This document shows positions 11,198-23,700 of a stretch of DNA of 64,000 nucleotides, one piece after another. Source of the stretch: Persicaria tinctoria (taxonomy: Eukaryota; Streptophyta; Magnoliopsida; Caryophyllales; Polygonaceae). The stretch covers positions 60,052,688-60,116,687 of the forward strand of contig JBANSL010000013.1 in assembly GCA_037127255.1 (NCBI GenBank), read 5' to 3'. Position 1 is the stretch's first letter. Each line of letters begins with the position of its first letter. Both the position numbers and the translations under genes were made by a program. Under the pieces are notes generated by a model that did no database searches, was not told where the DNA came from, and was given only the letters and a program-made list of their open reading frames with translations.

Positions 11198-12762
11198 TGA
11201 TGTCTGCATTTTTAGTCTTATTTTACATCATGTTTTCATTCCATTTGAGTCATTTTATTAGCTTTTGTGTTGGGAAAGTGTGTCGTTTGTGTTAGTTTTC
11301 GTATTATTCAATATATGGAGTCTACACAAGCTTTGGTGTGATTTTATAGGTTTTCGAGCTGATTTGGAAGAGTTTCGACGCACTTTAGAGCTTAAGGGAA
11401 AATCATGAAGGCAATGGAGAAGCAAAGCAAAAAGGAAAAAGTGGTGCAGCTGGAGAAAAGCCTTATTTTCGCCATCCATTACTTCGATTCAAGTTCTGAA
11501 GCCTTCATGAGAGTTGTAGTCCTTGAAAAGAGCTTTCCAACGCATATTCATATGCGTCAATTGGATGAACGATAACTCGGGAAAGTGCGATTGAAGACAG
11601 AGTCAAAAATCTGGAGAAAAACAGAGGCTATTGCGTTCGAACAGAGCCTCGGCGTCGACCTTCGCCCCCTCGGAACCGACACCCAGCGAATTCCAGTAGC
11701 ACTGTAAGCGAACAGACCCTCGGCGCCGACACCCAGACCCTCGGCGCCGATACCCTGCGCACTAGGAGAAATTTGCTGCGGGCTGATTTACTTACTTAAT
11801 GGGCTTTTGAATTAGGGTTTTCTTCTAAATCTCTTTTAGGATCTTTTACTTAGATAGACTTGAGATATTTTATCCTTCCTTGGTTAGATTTTATTATTTT
11901 CCTAAGATTAAATCTCGTTCCTTGGAGATTAAGTCTAAAATTCTATCTTTAAATAAAGTCAATTAGAGGCTAATTAGGGATATATCATGACAGCGGACGG
12001 CTGAATTTACAGCAGCAGCATACGCACGTTTTGGAGTTTTTGGTGGAAGGCTTGAACGTGAATTTGAAGGTTTTGTTTTATGCAATTTGCGATTATGAAT
12101 TCTTCCATTGTTTTTGTGTTTTTCTTTGCAATGAGTGAGTAGTTCCCCCATCTTCTAGGGTTGGGGTGAACCCAATAATGAGCATGTGTGTGGATGAATG
12201 AATCTATGTTTATTTGATGTTTTTATCTTATTCTACCCATGTGCTTAACCCTTTGATGAAAGTTTAAGGGCATTCATTGTTGCAATTGAATTGAAAGAGG
12301 AGATTGTTAACATTGATAGTAATTAGGGATCTTTGACGAAAGTAAAAGAGATCTAATTAAGAAAAGTAGAAACAAATAGGTTTTATGTGATCACCTCTAT
12401 TATCTATTTGTTGAGTATGCGAACGCTATCTCTTTAAGATAAAAGCATGATTTCCCATATGATTCATTGATTTATACATGTGTTTGTTGTTGTGGTAAGC
12501 CCTAATCTTGGAAGTTCCTTCTCATATATTGCATTCGTGTTATTTGCTTGCTACTTGAGCCAATTTAAGTGAATTGGTCATAAATTACAGCAGCCACTTT
12601 TGCCCTTAATTCCCCGATTTTCGACCATAAAAACAACTAGGATAGAACCGCTGACATACTCTCTTGGATCGACCTTGATTTCCACTATACTATAGAGGGA
12701 TTCGAGCATAAATTTATTTGATTGGAGTGAGCATAGGCATCGATCTCCCCTCACGCACGTCA
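11198..12762 (+). repeat. 3' LTR of the Athila-like element (1565 bp)
   Basis: Direct repeat of 4635-6185, including the GC-rich CGGCGCCG block at about 11650-11760. It ends CACGTCA and is followed by the TGCCT duplicate. An antisense 99-codon ORF at 12578-12877 crosses the LTR boundary and is spurious. Confidence 0.92.
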
Positions 12763-15363
12763 TGCCTGTGTTGTTAGTTCCTAAGAAAGATGGTTCTTGG
12801 AGAATGTGCGTAGACTGTAGGGCAATTAACAACATCACTGTGAAATATCGACATCCTATATCCCGCTTAGATGACATATTAGATGAGTTGTATGGTTCTT
12901 CTATCTTCTCTAAAATTGATTTAAAAAAGCGGTTTCCATCAGATTAGGATGAAGGAAGGCGATGAATGGAAAACAGCCTTCAAAACTAAATTTGGACTCT
13001 ATGAATGGTTGGTTATGCCTTTTGGCTTGACTAACGCTCCTAGTACTTTCATGAGATTAATGAACCATGTGCTTAGAAATTTCATAGGTAAATTTGTTGT
13101 CGTGTACTTTGATGATATTCTTGTATATAGAAAATCACCTAAGGAGCATGAAGCACACTTAAGGGAAGTACTTTCTACTCTTAGATTAGAACACATGTAT
13201 GCCAATCTTAAGAAATGTGAGCTTTGTAATGATCAAGTGTCTTTTCTGGGATTTGTAGTGAGTTCCAGCGGATTGCGAGTCGACAATGCTAAGATCAAGG
13301 CAATCCAGGACTGCCGACACCTACCAATATCGGCCATGTGAGGAGTTTCCAGGGACTAGCGAGCTTCTATCGGAGATTTGTGTGCAACTTCAGCTCCATC
13401 GCATCCCCTCTCACAGAGCTCACAAAGAAGCGGTGTGAGTTCAAATGGGGTCCAGCTCAAGAGGAGGCGTTCTGCAAGCTCAAGGAGAAGCTCACTCATG
13501 CGCCATTGCTGGCTCTACCCGACTTCACTCGGCCTTTCGAGGTTGAATGTGATGCTAGCGAGGTTGGGATTGGAGGCGTCCTCATGCAAGAAGGTAAGCC
13601 TATAACCTTCTTTTCTGAGAAGTTAAAAGGTGCATGTCTTAATTACTCTACGTATGACAAAGAATTATATGCATTGTTTAGAGTCCTTAAGACATGGTCC
13701 CGTTACCTTTGGCCTAGCAAGTTTATACTTAGGACTGATCATGAATCTTTATAACATTTTAACAGCCAAGATAAACTTGATAGGAGGCATGATAGATGGA
13801 TGGAATTCATAGAAACATTTCCTTATGTTATAAAGTATAAGAAAGGGAAAGACAATGTGGTTGCTGATGCTTTATCTAGGAGACATGTCCTTTTGACCAC
13901 TTTGGATTCTAGAGTCTTAGACTTTGTATACATTAAGGAATTGTATGCTAATAATGCTGATTTTGGGGAAGTTTTTGGGAAGTGCCTAGATAAAGGTCCT
14001 ACCGACCAATTTTATATCTTTGATGGATTCTTGTTTAGAAAAGACCAAGTGTGTATACCTAGGTGTTCTCTTCGGTTATTATTGGTGAATGAAGCCCATA
14101 GTGGAGGTTTAATGGGTCATTTTGGGAGAGATAAGACATACCACACACTTAAGTCACACTTCTATTGGCCACAAATGCTTAGGGATGTAGAACATTGCCT
14201 TAAGAGATGTATTGACTGTTTAAAGGCCAAATCTAAGCTTATGTCCCATGGTTTGTATACCCCACTGCCGATTCCCTCTGCCCCTTGGGAGGATATTTCT
14301 ATGGACTTTATTGTTGGGTTACCTAGAACTAAGAAGGGGATGGATTCTATCTTTGTGGTGGTAGATAGGTTTTCTAAGATGGCTCACTTTATAGCATGCC
14401 ATAAGACGGATGATGTTACCAATGTTGCGAATTTGTTCTTTAGAGAGGTAGTTAGGTTGCATGGAGTGCCTAAGACAATTGTGAGTGATAGGGATGTTAA
14501 GTTTCTTAGTCATTTTTGGTGGACTTTATGGAATAAATTGGGAACTAGATTGTTATTCTCTACCTCTAGATGGCCAAACTGAGGTGACCAATAGGACCTT
14601 AACTACTATCCTTGGAGCCATTTTAAGGAAAATTTTGAAGCTTTGGGAAGAAGCCTTACCTCATGTGGAGTTTGCTTACAATAGGACAATGCATTCCTCA
14701 ACTAAAATAACTCCTTTTGAATCTGTGTATGGTGTTAATCCACTAACCCCTTTTGATCCTACTCCATATCCTATGAGAGAGAATGAGTCTTTTGACGCAG
14801 GTAAGCATGTTGAGTTCGTCAAGGAGTTACATGAGCGCGCGCGTCAACAGCTTATGCGGAAGGCGGAATACAACGCCAATAAGACCAACATGGGGCGCGG
14901 ATTGGTGACATTCCAGCCAGGGGATCTTGTGTGGGTGCACCTGAGGAAGGAGAGGTTTCCCAACGAGCGTAAGAGAAAGCTTGCTCCCCGAGGAGATGGA
15001 CCTTTTAAGGTTCTGGAGAAGGTGGGCGACAATGCCTACAAGTTGGAGCTTTCTGGCACATATGGCGTGAGTGCTACCTTCAACGTCACGGATCTTATTC
15101 CATACTTAGCCGTGGACGAGGACTTGGATTCATGGTCGAATTCTTTCCAAGAAGGGGAGGTTGATGCGGGACCATCTTCTACACCTCCGGACACGCCGAT
15201 CATCTTAGGAGATGGACCTATGACTCGAGCCCGAGCCAATAAGTTGCAGAGAGACTCATTCATGTTTATGAGTCACGCGTTATTTTCGAGCACGGTTCAA
15301 CTCCCGGAGCCTACCTTGAAGACCTATATGTGTATAGGGGTGCTTGAGGTCGAGCCACCTTAG
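12763..15363 (+). pseudogene. Reverse transcriptase, RNase H and integrase of the outer CRM-like element (broken)
   Basis: This continues the frame left at 4634. Reverse transcriptase blocks are [18 protein letters not shown], then [15 protein letters not shown] and the catalytic YFDDILVY near 13110. RNase H follows ([22 protein letters not shown]). Integrase shows the His/Cys zinc region at about 14095-14225 ([17 protein letters not shown]), the first Asp in SMDFIVGLP, the second in VSDRD and the Glu in [10 protein letters not shown]. Breaks: an extra A in the A-run near 12926, a one-base loss near 13313, a TAA at 13752-13754, and a frameshift near 14560 between the second Asp and the Glu. 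The integrase tail runs through the polypurine tract and about 200 bases into the 3' LTR, ending at 15361-15363. Confidence 0.88.
15151..15160 (+). other. Polypurine tract of the outer element
   Basis: GAAGGGGAGG lies one base before the TG of the 3' LTR at 15162 and is simultaneously part of the pol codons for Glu-Gly-Glu. Confidence 0.8.
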
Positions 15364-16010
15364 GCTTGCTAGGGCCGAATTTCATAAGAGTTCTACCTTG
15401 TTTTGATTTCCTATTTTAGCAACTTTCCTACTTAAGCTATTTTAGGAAACTTTTAGGGTTAATTAATTAATTTCTTTAAGTTGTTAATTTAATTATTAGT
15501 TTTGGGAGAATCAGTCAATTAGGTTACATATAGCCGACTTCTCTCTTTGTAGAACTCACGTCTTCTATTATTCAGAAATACAGTGCTTTGTGTGAAACAT
15601 AACTGTGAGAAAGTCAATCGATTCGAAGCGTTGCTCATCGATTGCACAATTGGTTATAGATCTAACTTGGTTTGCTTTGAGTTCGTCAACCTCACGAGAG
15701 CTTAGTGATCCAGGTAATCACAAGTCCCCTCCTTGTGCCTCCAAGTTGTCCGCTTGGTTGTGTAAGGTTGTAGAGGCGGGCTTTATAGTCGTTGGTATTT
15801 GTTTCCTACCCTCTTAGGAGGCCTGGGGTCTTTGCCTCGTTCTTATTTAGTTCGAATAACCCATCTATCGGTCTTTATTTCATTGTTTTGTCGAGTCTTT
15901 CATTGCTGTGTTTTGTGTGTTTTTATTCTATTCTTGAGTCTTTGCTTCCGTTCTTGTCTTTGAGTCTTGATTGTCGAAAATCGGGCCATCCTACGGCTAA
16001 CCCCGTATCA
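15162..16010 (+). repeat. 3' LTR of the outer element (849 bp)
   Basis: Direct repeat of 30-901. It starts TGATGCGGGACC, ends CCCCGTATCA, and is followed by the CCATA target duplicate at 16011-16015. The first 200 bases encode the pol C-terminus. Confidence 0.9.
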
Positions 16011-16187
16011 CCATATATATAAACTCCCTCCCTTCTCTATTTTTTTCCATATGCATTCCCTCTCATACCCCCCCTCCAAATTTAGCTCACCCAAAATGTT
16101 AATCCTGATATGTCTCACTAATTATATTTTTTCCATATGCATTCCCCCAAATTTTCCTCTTATATTGTGAATGGGTTCACCACTTAT

Positions 16188-16473
16188 GGAGGAGGCTATT
16201 GTCCTTCCTGACAGCCTCACTTCAGCAAAGGATGTTGGTTTGTCTCCCATTGAAGTTGAAGGCGATAGCTTGGCTATCGTGAATGCTGTTAATGTGGCTT
16301 AGAAGTGCCCATGGGAGGTCAAAATGATAATCGCTGATATTCAAGCTTTGTTGCCATCATTTTGTTGTGTCTAATTGTTACATGTCTTTAGAGAAGTGAA
16401 TACGGTAGCTGACAAGGTTTCTAAGTTGTTGCACCACCAAGACTTGGAGACAGTGATGTACGTCACACCTCGA
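16188..16473 (+). pseudogene. Relic of a plant RNase H-like (LINE-type) domain
   Basis: One frame reads EAIVLPDSLTSA, then IEVEGDSLAIVNAVN, KCPWEV, IADIQALLPSF and HVFREVNTVADKVSK. This is the pattern of the RNase H-like domain found in plant LINEs and related proteins (EGDS catalytic region, then REAN-VAD). Two in-frame stops near 16300 and 16371 show it is dead. The upstream part is gone, perhaps separated by the outer element's insertion 170 bp to the left. It could instead come from a host RNase H-like gene. Confidence 0.6.
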
Positions 16474-17017
16474 GCTTCTTTCCTTGCTCCTAAGGACACT
16501 ACTGGACGGTGATCCAATAACCATCTTTTCTCCATGCCAGTCATCGTATTTTCGTCTCAAATATAATTGAATATGTATTTAGGTGATGAATGAGGATAGA
16601 GTTTTAGTAAGGTTCATTAGTCAGAGTTTTGTTATTTATATGTTTGCAATTTTTCAAATTTTTTTTTATCAATAATTGTTTCGATATGTTGTCTAAAAAC
16701 CCCTCAATAACTAAATATTAACACTTTTTTAAAGTTTGACCCAAATAATTATTTCAAAAATGAACACAACCTCGAATAATAATAAAAAAAGAACACAACC
16801 TAGAGATATGTTAACGATCTCCTTCCAAGATAATAGAAAATTGGCACTTTCGAACTTAATACTAAAAAAAAAAAAACCATCTTTCCAAATACACATAAAA
16901 AGATACAAACATTTTGTCTATAAGATCAAATCTCATTCTCAAATGTTCAACTAATAGGTTTCACGCTTTCAATTAAAGTAGATTACAAGACAAAAAAAAA
17001 GTAACAATTGACAAAAA

Positions 17018-17089
17018 GGGTCCATAGCTCAGTGGTAGAGCATTTGACTGCAGATCAAGAGGTCACCGGTTCGAACCCGGTTGGGCCCT
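17018..17089 (+). tRNA. tRNA-Cys(GCA)
   Basis: The 72-base sequence folds as a full cloverleaf. The acceptor stem GGGTCCA pairs with TGGGCCC (one G-U), the D arm is GCTC...GAGC, the anticodon loop is CTGCAGA with GCA at the anticodon, the T arm is CCGGTTCGAACCCGG, and the discriminator base is T, as expected for Cys. A and B box promoter motifs are intact. A T-run (TCTCTCTTTTTTG) just downstream can terminate RNA polymerase III. No intron is present. It lies about 1 kb from the retrotransposon and 0.7 kb beyond the VPS8 stop codon. Confidence 0.95.
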
Positions 17090-17761
17090 ATCTCTCTTTT
17101 TTGTTCTCATGAACGCAATAACAAACTATAGGCTATCAAGCTAATATGGGGTGACTTGAATTTGCCCGTCGTGTATTTAACTAATATAATCTGATTAAAA
17201 AATAGATCTTTTATTATTTTCAGGTATTAGAGATCGACATATCTTAATGGAAACAAATATTATCACTGCCATAGAGTTGTTAAACTTGGGTATAATATTC
17301 TTACCCTCGATGATCATGAAGATGACTCAACAAGCACATCTATTCTATTAACTCAAGAATAAAATTATGTGAAGTGACGACTGGAATTGCAAGTTTTGAT
17401 TTTAGTTCCAGCAAACTCGATCCACCCAATAACAATCAAAATTTTGGGCCAAAACTACCAAAGTACTTCATTGATCCTCTCACAAGAACAATAGTACACT
17501 TCTCTATCATGTTAGCTTTCCCTGGAATTTTCATTGTCATTTGAACTGAGATCTGCACTGTCTACCTAACTTTGTTTATGTACAAAGAAAGTTACAGCAG
17601 CTGTGTACAGCAAAATCAATATAAAAAAGAAAATCCTAAAAAAGATTACACCAACTCTTCGGTCTCTGAAAAAAGGCTTGATTACATCAGAAAAATCTGT
17701 GTTGTTCTAGTTTGTTTCAAAGCTTGCTCATCCTGTTTGGTGTTAACTCTACATGTACCTA

Positions 17762-20700
17762 TCACGCCAAAATGGACTTCTCTTTTCCTGCAAGAAAGAT
17801 ATAGTCGGATTTCTTGATTATAGGTATTGCTGTGATTAAAGAGAGGGATAGGAGAGCATACCAAATATTTTGGATTTCAAGGGAAACCGAATAGAAGTCG
17901 CCTTTGTTTTTATTTCACTCAGTTGTTTGTTTTTGCTTGGTTTTGGGGTGTTAGTGAGTCCGCTGCTACTAGATCCTGCTGTTAGGTGGGCGCCTTTGAC
18001 GACTTTCTCGTGATAAACAGCTGGCGGTGCAAGCCTTAGCTGAGGAACAGATTCGAGCTGAATTAGCCTCTGGTTCTTCTTTAGGTTGTTTAATATCTCA
18101 AACTGCAAGAGAACACAAACGTCGTCTCAATCATATGGTAAAAAAACGAAATTTATAACAGCAAAGATTGGGAAATGAGATACCCGTGGAATTTGATGAA
18201 CCCCACGGTTACTATCTGAGCCATCGTTTTCATATGCAAGTTGTACAGAGGTTCCTTGTCCTTGCTGTGGCCTAGACAGAGCTCTGTTTACCTGTCCTAT
18301 TTCTACCATTTTAGTTCTGGAGTGATGGATTTTCTTCTTGGGTGCACAGATGGGACACCCAGTAGAAAAGCTTTGACTTGAAGTGCCCTCTTCCTGGGGC
18401 TGGCACTGCATGTGTGTTGCATGGCCACAGTTGAAAACTCTAATGGCGGACAACTTGCTGAAAGGACAATTGCACACACAGCAAAGTGAGCTCCTGGGGG
18501 CATACCCGTGAGAAGCCCCTTTCTTTAGCAAACTCAGAGTGTAAAAGGTATCATCCTCTATTAGGGATTTCGCTGTGTCCTACAATAACAAATGAACGAA
18601 TAATATGTTTACTTGGGAGTCATCTCATGCCAACACAATATGACTCGTTCAGATTATGGAGATGTCAGCTATATCTTGAAGGATAGCAAAAGAAACCAAA
18701 GCTTTTGAGCTCATGAAGTGTGAAACAGGTAATATCATGAAACAGAACCCCAATGTCCAGGAGATAAAATGATATAGGACGAAAATAGTTTATATATGCA
18801 GACATGGAGTGAATACGAGCAAGGATGAGTAGCAAGACTTCCGAACTTACCAGAATCCTTCTTTCAAACCCATAAGTGCCAAGCATTCCCAGTATCGTAA
18901 GCTTGAAATCACCAAATTCCTGGCTACTATTATCAGCAAGAAGTTTTGCCATAATGGATGGGAGACGAACATATCTTATCATCCCTTCAACAATCTCTTT
19001 GATGAATTGTGCAAATAATCGCTTCAGAATCGGAGTGCTCTTTTGGGCTTTAGGGATCTTCCACGTGATATCATCCGTCTCTACATTATCTTTATTGGTT
19101 GCATCAACTTTACTTCTTTCCTCAAAAAGAATTAATGGTTTACAAAACCTGCATACAGATAAATTCACCTAGCTTATGTCAACAAGTCCATCTTTAAATG
19201 CTTCACATGCCGAAAATTTGTTACATTAAAATCTCTAGCAGACAAAAATAAACTGGCATGCAACAGCTTTAAAAGAGAATGCAGAAAACAACATATCCAC
19301 CAATTAGAATTTACTTTTAAGTATTAATATGAAAGAAAATCGACTTACGTATCAAGCAGCTCGAACCAGAGGGTCTCTGATTCCTCAGGGTCCAAACGAG
19401 GGGTATTGCGTTGACACAAACCAACACACGCATGCAGTATTTTTCTTATTACCAGTTCCTGCAAGAATAGACAAGTCATCCAACAGCGAAACTATTAAAT
19501 AAGCACAGGAAGCAATAGTCATAATACAGCAAATAACATAAAACTAGTACCTACCTCCAACTCTAAAGATTCCTTCAAATATTCAATACTGGAGATGTTT
19601 GTTGCTGCCACATTTGAAATTACACTTTCCACGGCTGAAGCAAGCATCATAAATTTGTAATTGATGCCAGAAAGAGTAAGCTGAAGTGCCGTTCCAACAT
19701 CACCCACCCTTTCCAGCAAGAATACAGCTCCATCAACAACACCATATTGTTGACACAATCGCAAAAAATGTTCTACTCTGTAACTTTCAAAGGTCTCGAG
19801 GAACTTTAGAACTGATTCAGGTTCAAATTGGCATAGTAGCTGCATATGTTAAGAGCATATGTCAGATAGGAGACCAAAGTATTAGGGATATGACACAAAG
19901 TCAAAAGGTACATAGTTACAACTGGCACAGTAGCTGCAACTGAAAATCGACAATCTACGACCCAGAGTTAAGGACTAATTTCTAGGGACAACTGATAGCA
20001 TACAGATGAACATTCATAAGCTATACGATATAAAAAAATGCTGATTGATTGCAGAAACCTAAATATTCATGCTGATAAGGATAAACAAATAGGGGACTTC
20101 ATAACTATGCAAAGAGGTGGTAGACTCTTGCTAGTAGAGGTGGCAATCGGGCTGTTCGGGTCGGGTTTGGGTATACCCAATCGGGTTCGGTCATATGTTG
20201 GGTATATTGTATGTTTGGTTAGATAAGTTTTCGGGTCGGATAAGTTCGGATCAATTGGATTTCGGGTTGGGTCAAGTCGGGTCACATTTAGTTTTATTAT
20301 AAATTGATTGATGATTATTTTTTGTTTATCTTAACTATTGACTATTAAACATCACATTTATTTAGTTATATTAGATCTCAATATATGTAATTCACCATAT
20401 TTGAATTTTTAAAAATAAGAAGACAATTAAAGTAATTATAAGGATGATCGGGTCTTGCTCGGGTTGGGTCAAGGATGGGTCAGGTCGAGATCGGGTTCAT
20501 TCGGGCATCGGGTCAAAATAAGTCGGGTTCGAATTGTGCATGATACTAGATTTTCGGGTTTCAGTCGGGTTTGGGGTCGGGTGAGTCGGGACTCTACCTG
20601 CAAGTCACTCTTAGTCTCATGTCATTCAATTACACAACAATGAACCTAAACTTTAGAGATAAAAATACTGTAGTCTTACCTCAAAATAAAGTTCAACCAT

Positions 20701-23700
20701 CTCTTCAGAAACTTCAATGGGATTGTCACGCAGTAGCTTTGGAAAATCAGAGACCCTTTCTAAATAAGCTGCCAGTCCATTTTGCTGATACCTAATCTCA
20801 TGCCCACCATGATCGGTGGTATTATCCTTTCTTAAAAAAGAGAAGTTAAGAGTGCCGGATACATGAACCTCAACAACAGTCTTGAGGTAAAGGAAAAGAC
20901 TTCTTGGATGCGGGCGAAGCTTGTTCAGAATTTGTACTCTCTCTTCATTTAAATGATCAATTATCAGAAGAAATGTGCATTCTCTGAATCATAAAAAGTG
21001 AAATCTGAGTAATGCAATAAACATGTCACTCTTTATACGCAGCAGATACTGAAACTAAAAGAATAGGAATGATTGGTAGCTGTATAACAGACTGTAAATT
21101 AATAAGACAGTAAGAAGAGGAAAAATAAAAGGTTTTTTAAGGGATACACATCTCTGTAGAATTATGATGCGAAAGAACTAAACTAACAAGTTACCAAACC
21201 ATGAATAGTCACCTGCTCAAATTGGTAAGCTCTGGGATGCGAGAAATGACTTCTAACCGGAAAGCAACAAAATCCATCTCCCTTAAATGCAGCAATGTAT
21301 TGTTGATAAAGGAGAAGGCATGCACAGGTTCAGTGACATCCTTCAAATAGCTGTCCAAAGCAGCAAGATGCCTTTCTCTGATACTATGGATTAGACCACA
21401 AACCTTTGAATGGGAAAGATAAACAAGAGAAAGGCTAAGCAAACAGATATAGAGCTTAGGAATTGTAACATACAGTATATACTTTGCTATCCATGTTTAT
21501 TTATTCCTTTATTTACTATTTCTTCTATTCTTTTTGCTAGAATTATTATTTACAATACATGACTTACTGATCCCATCCACAAAACAGCAGACAATTGTAA
21601 CTGAAAACAATACCTGGTAGAATTCTGCTTTTTCACACAAGTGCAGAACATAAGAATCATTCCAGTCCATCTCAGGGACTGCACTCAACAAAGCAAGCAC
21701 CTGTTTTTCCCTCCTCTTTGCAGCTTCATTCTTCACAATGAGCTCATCTAGTGATACATCATTTTCTGAAATTAAGTACTCCAATATCTGACTTAAGACA
21801 CTCTTTGGCACAATAGCTCTCTTGCATGCAACAAAGCTTGCAATGAACTCAATCAGATGACCTATGTCTTTTCTTGAAGGCCATATACCTGACCCAGTTA
21901 CATCATTTCCAGAAGATGTGACAGATCGTGAAATATCAATATGTAGAATATGAACAAGAGAATCAACTGTTTTCTGGAGGAAATGGTTATCATCTGTTGA
22001 TTCCCCCACTTTGAAAGGCATAGCATTGTCAGAAGAAACTTCCATAGAATCTTCCATTTTTTCATGATCCACAAATGCATGCTTCAGAACCTCCAATGTA
22101 GCCTCAGTATCTAATTCTAACAAGAAATACAAGTTTATGTATGACCCAGTTGAAATTAAACTTGCAACTGGCCTACTTTTTGGAACACCAGAATCCTGTA
22201 ACAGAAACTGAATAAGGTCCGTCCTCAGAGAAGGAATACGAGCAGAAGGCAGAGTTCCATGCCCTGTAGTAACAGTGTATCCATTGAATTATTAATGTTA
22301 AAACTTCAAATTAGCCTTTTTTTTTATAAAAAAAAACAAGATTACAAAAAATACAAAAACAAAAATAAATAAAAATCTCAAGTTAACAAATAGGTTTAAA
22401 ACTATATTGTCAGTATGAGCTTTATAGAGTAGGTGCTTCCAAATTAAGTTCACTGAAGGGAACAATCACAGCTCAGGCTCAACTCATCAAGTACGCTATG
22501 AAGCAGGGATAACTCAAGCTGCCATTTCCTGTGTCTGCCACTTGGGAGGACATCCAGGACACTTTCATCGCATATTTCTTCCCTTGATTATTTTGCCTTT
22601 TTCCTTGTAGCAAATGTTTCTGCCTTTTCATTGATTTATTATTTCACATATTTTCTTCTCTATATTGTTATTGAACTTTTCAACTTGGTGTTATTTCATT
22701 TTATATAATTATATATGTTTATAATCTTTAATGAGATTTTTAAAATAAGATACAATTTCTATTGATGTTTCTTTGCCATGTCCGTAGTTTTTCAAATTTT
22801 TACTTCCCCATGACCTCCTATTGAGAATTTTAAAATAAAATACAAGGAAAGCAAGACTCATTGGATTGGGCGTTTCCTGAGGAGCACCCTAATGCTCAGT
22901 CCTAAGGTGTGAGAACTTAAGTCTTTCGGGATGCTCATCGTGGCAGAGGTCACCGTAAGAAGAGCTTGAAGAAAGTTATTAGACAAGATCTTAACCTCAT
23001 GGCACTGACAGAAGACATGACACAAGCCCGGGATTACTAGAGGGAGAGTGTTCGGGTGGAGGAAGCCTAGTCAGAGGCCTGGAGTGTCAAGCTTGGGAGG
23101 TTAGAGTCTAGGTTTGAATTTAGATGTTGTGCTTTTAGGGGAGTGATGCGACATTTTAGAGGGCAGAGGGTTTTTTAGTTTGTCGCCTTTAGTTACTTTT
23201 CTCCATTTTCCCTAGTGGTGTTTTGTGCCTTATTTTATTGTACTTGTATGGTTCCCCTATGGCTATGGGTCATCCAAAAGCATACTCTCGAATAGTTTGG
23301 GGTGTGGATAAGTACACCTAAGCCCCCCAAACCTTGCTTAGGCGGGATTCACTCGGTTGATGTTGTTGTGGTTGTTGTTGCATGTCCTCCTATTTCCCTT
23401 GCCTATGGTAGCAAGTATATAATCTTTGAATAAAAAAACCACAAAGTTTATATATCATGTTTAATACTATTGTGGCTGTTGTGATTACAACTATTACTAT
23501 GTACCGATAGAACTATTATGGTAATTACCATCATAATTATTACTAATGTTGTTACTACTATAACTTCCAGTACTATAACTGCAAGATTGGCCACAGCGGA
23601 CTAACGTACAGTCACCATTCCGTCATCCACCTCTTTCGCCATGATGCAGCAGTATGGCAGCAATGATATGTTTCATTTTTCTCTTCTTTTCTTTACGGTG

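Larger units (their letters stand above)
4635..12762 (+). mobile_element. Athila-like non-autonomous Ty3 retrotransposon inserted in the outer element
   Basis: LTRs 4635-6185 and 11198-12762 begin TGATGTCTGC and end CACGCACGTCA. The 5-bp duplicates TGCCT at 4630-4634 and 12763-12767 flank it, and deleting the element plus one duplicate rejoins the host pol frame exactly (Val-Val-Pro then Val-Leu-Leu-Val). The primer site is complementary to tRNA-Asp, as in Athila. Gag and protease are Athila-like. Reverse transcriptase, RNase H and the integrase core are absent, so any movement would need enzymes from another element. Confidence 0.92.
30..16010 (+). mobile_element. Complete but dead Ty3 LTR retrotransposon, CRM-like, carrying a nested element
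   Basis: The ends are TG at 30 and CA at 16010, flanked by the direct repeat CCATA at 25-29 and 16011-16015. The two LTRs are 30-901 and 15162-16010, with a tRNA-Met-type primer site after the first and a polypurine tract before the second. Gene order is gag, protease, reverse transcriptase, RNase H, integrase, which defines Ty3. The inner element 4635-12762 interrupts reverse transcriptase; without it and one target duplicate the element is about 7.85 kb. The pol frame continues about 200 bases into the 3' LTR and no chromodomain of standard form is visible, features I associate with the CRM lineage; that lineage call is inference. Many frameshifts and stops make it non-functional. Confidence 0.9.

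Noticed and set aside
12578..12877. 99-codon minus-strand ORF
   Set aside because: It spans the border of the inner 3' LTR and the host reverse transcriptase, and most of it recurs in the other LTR.
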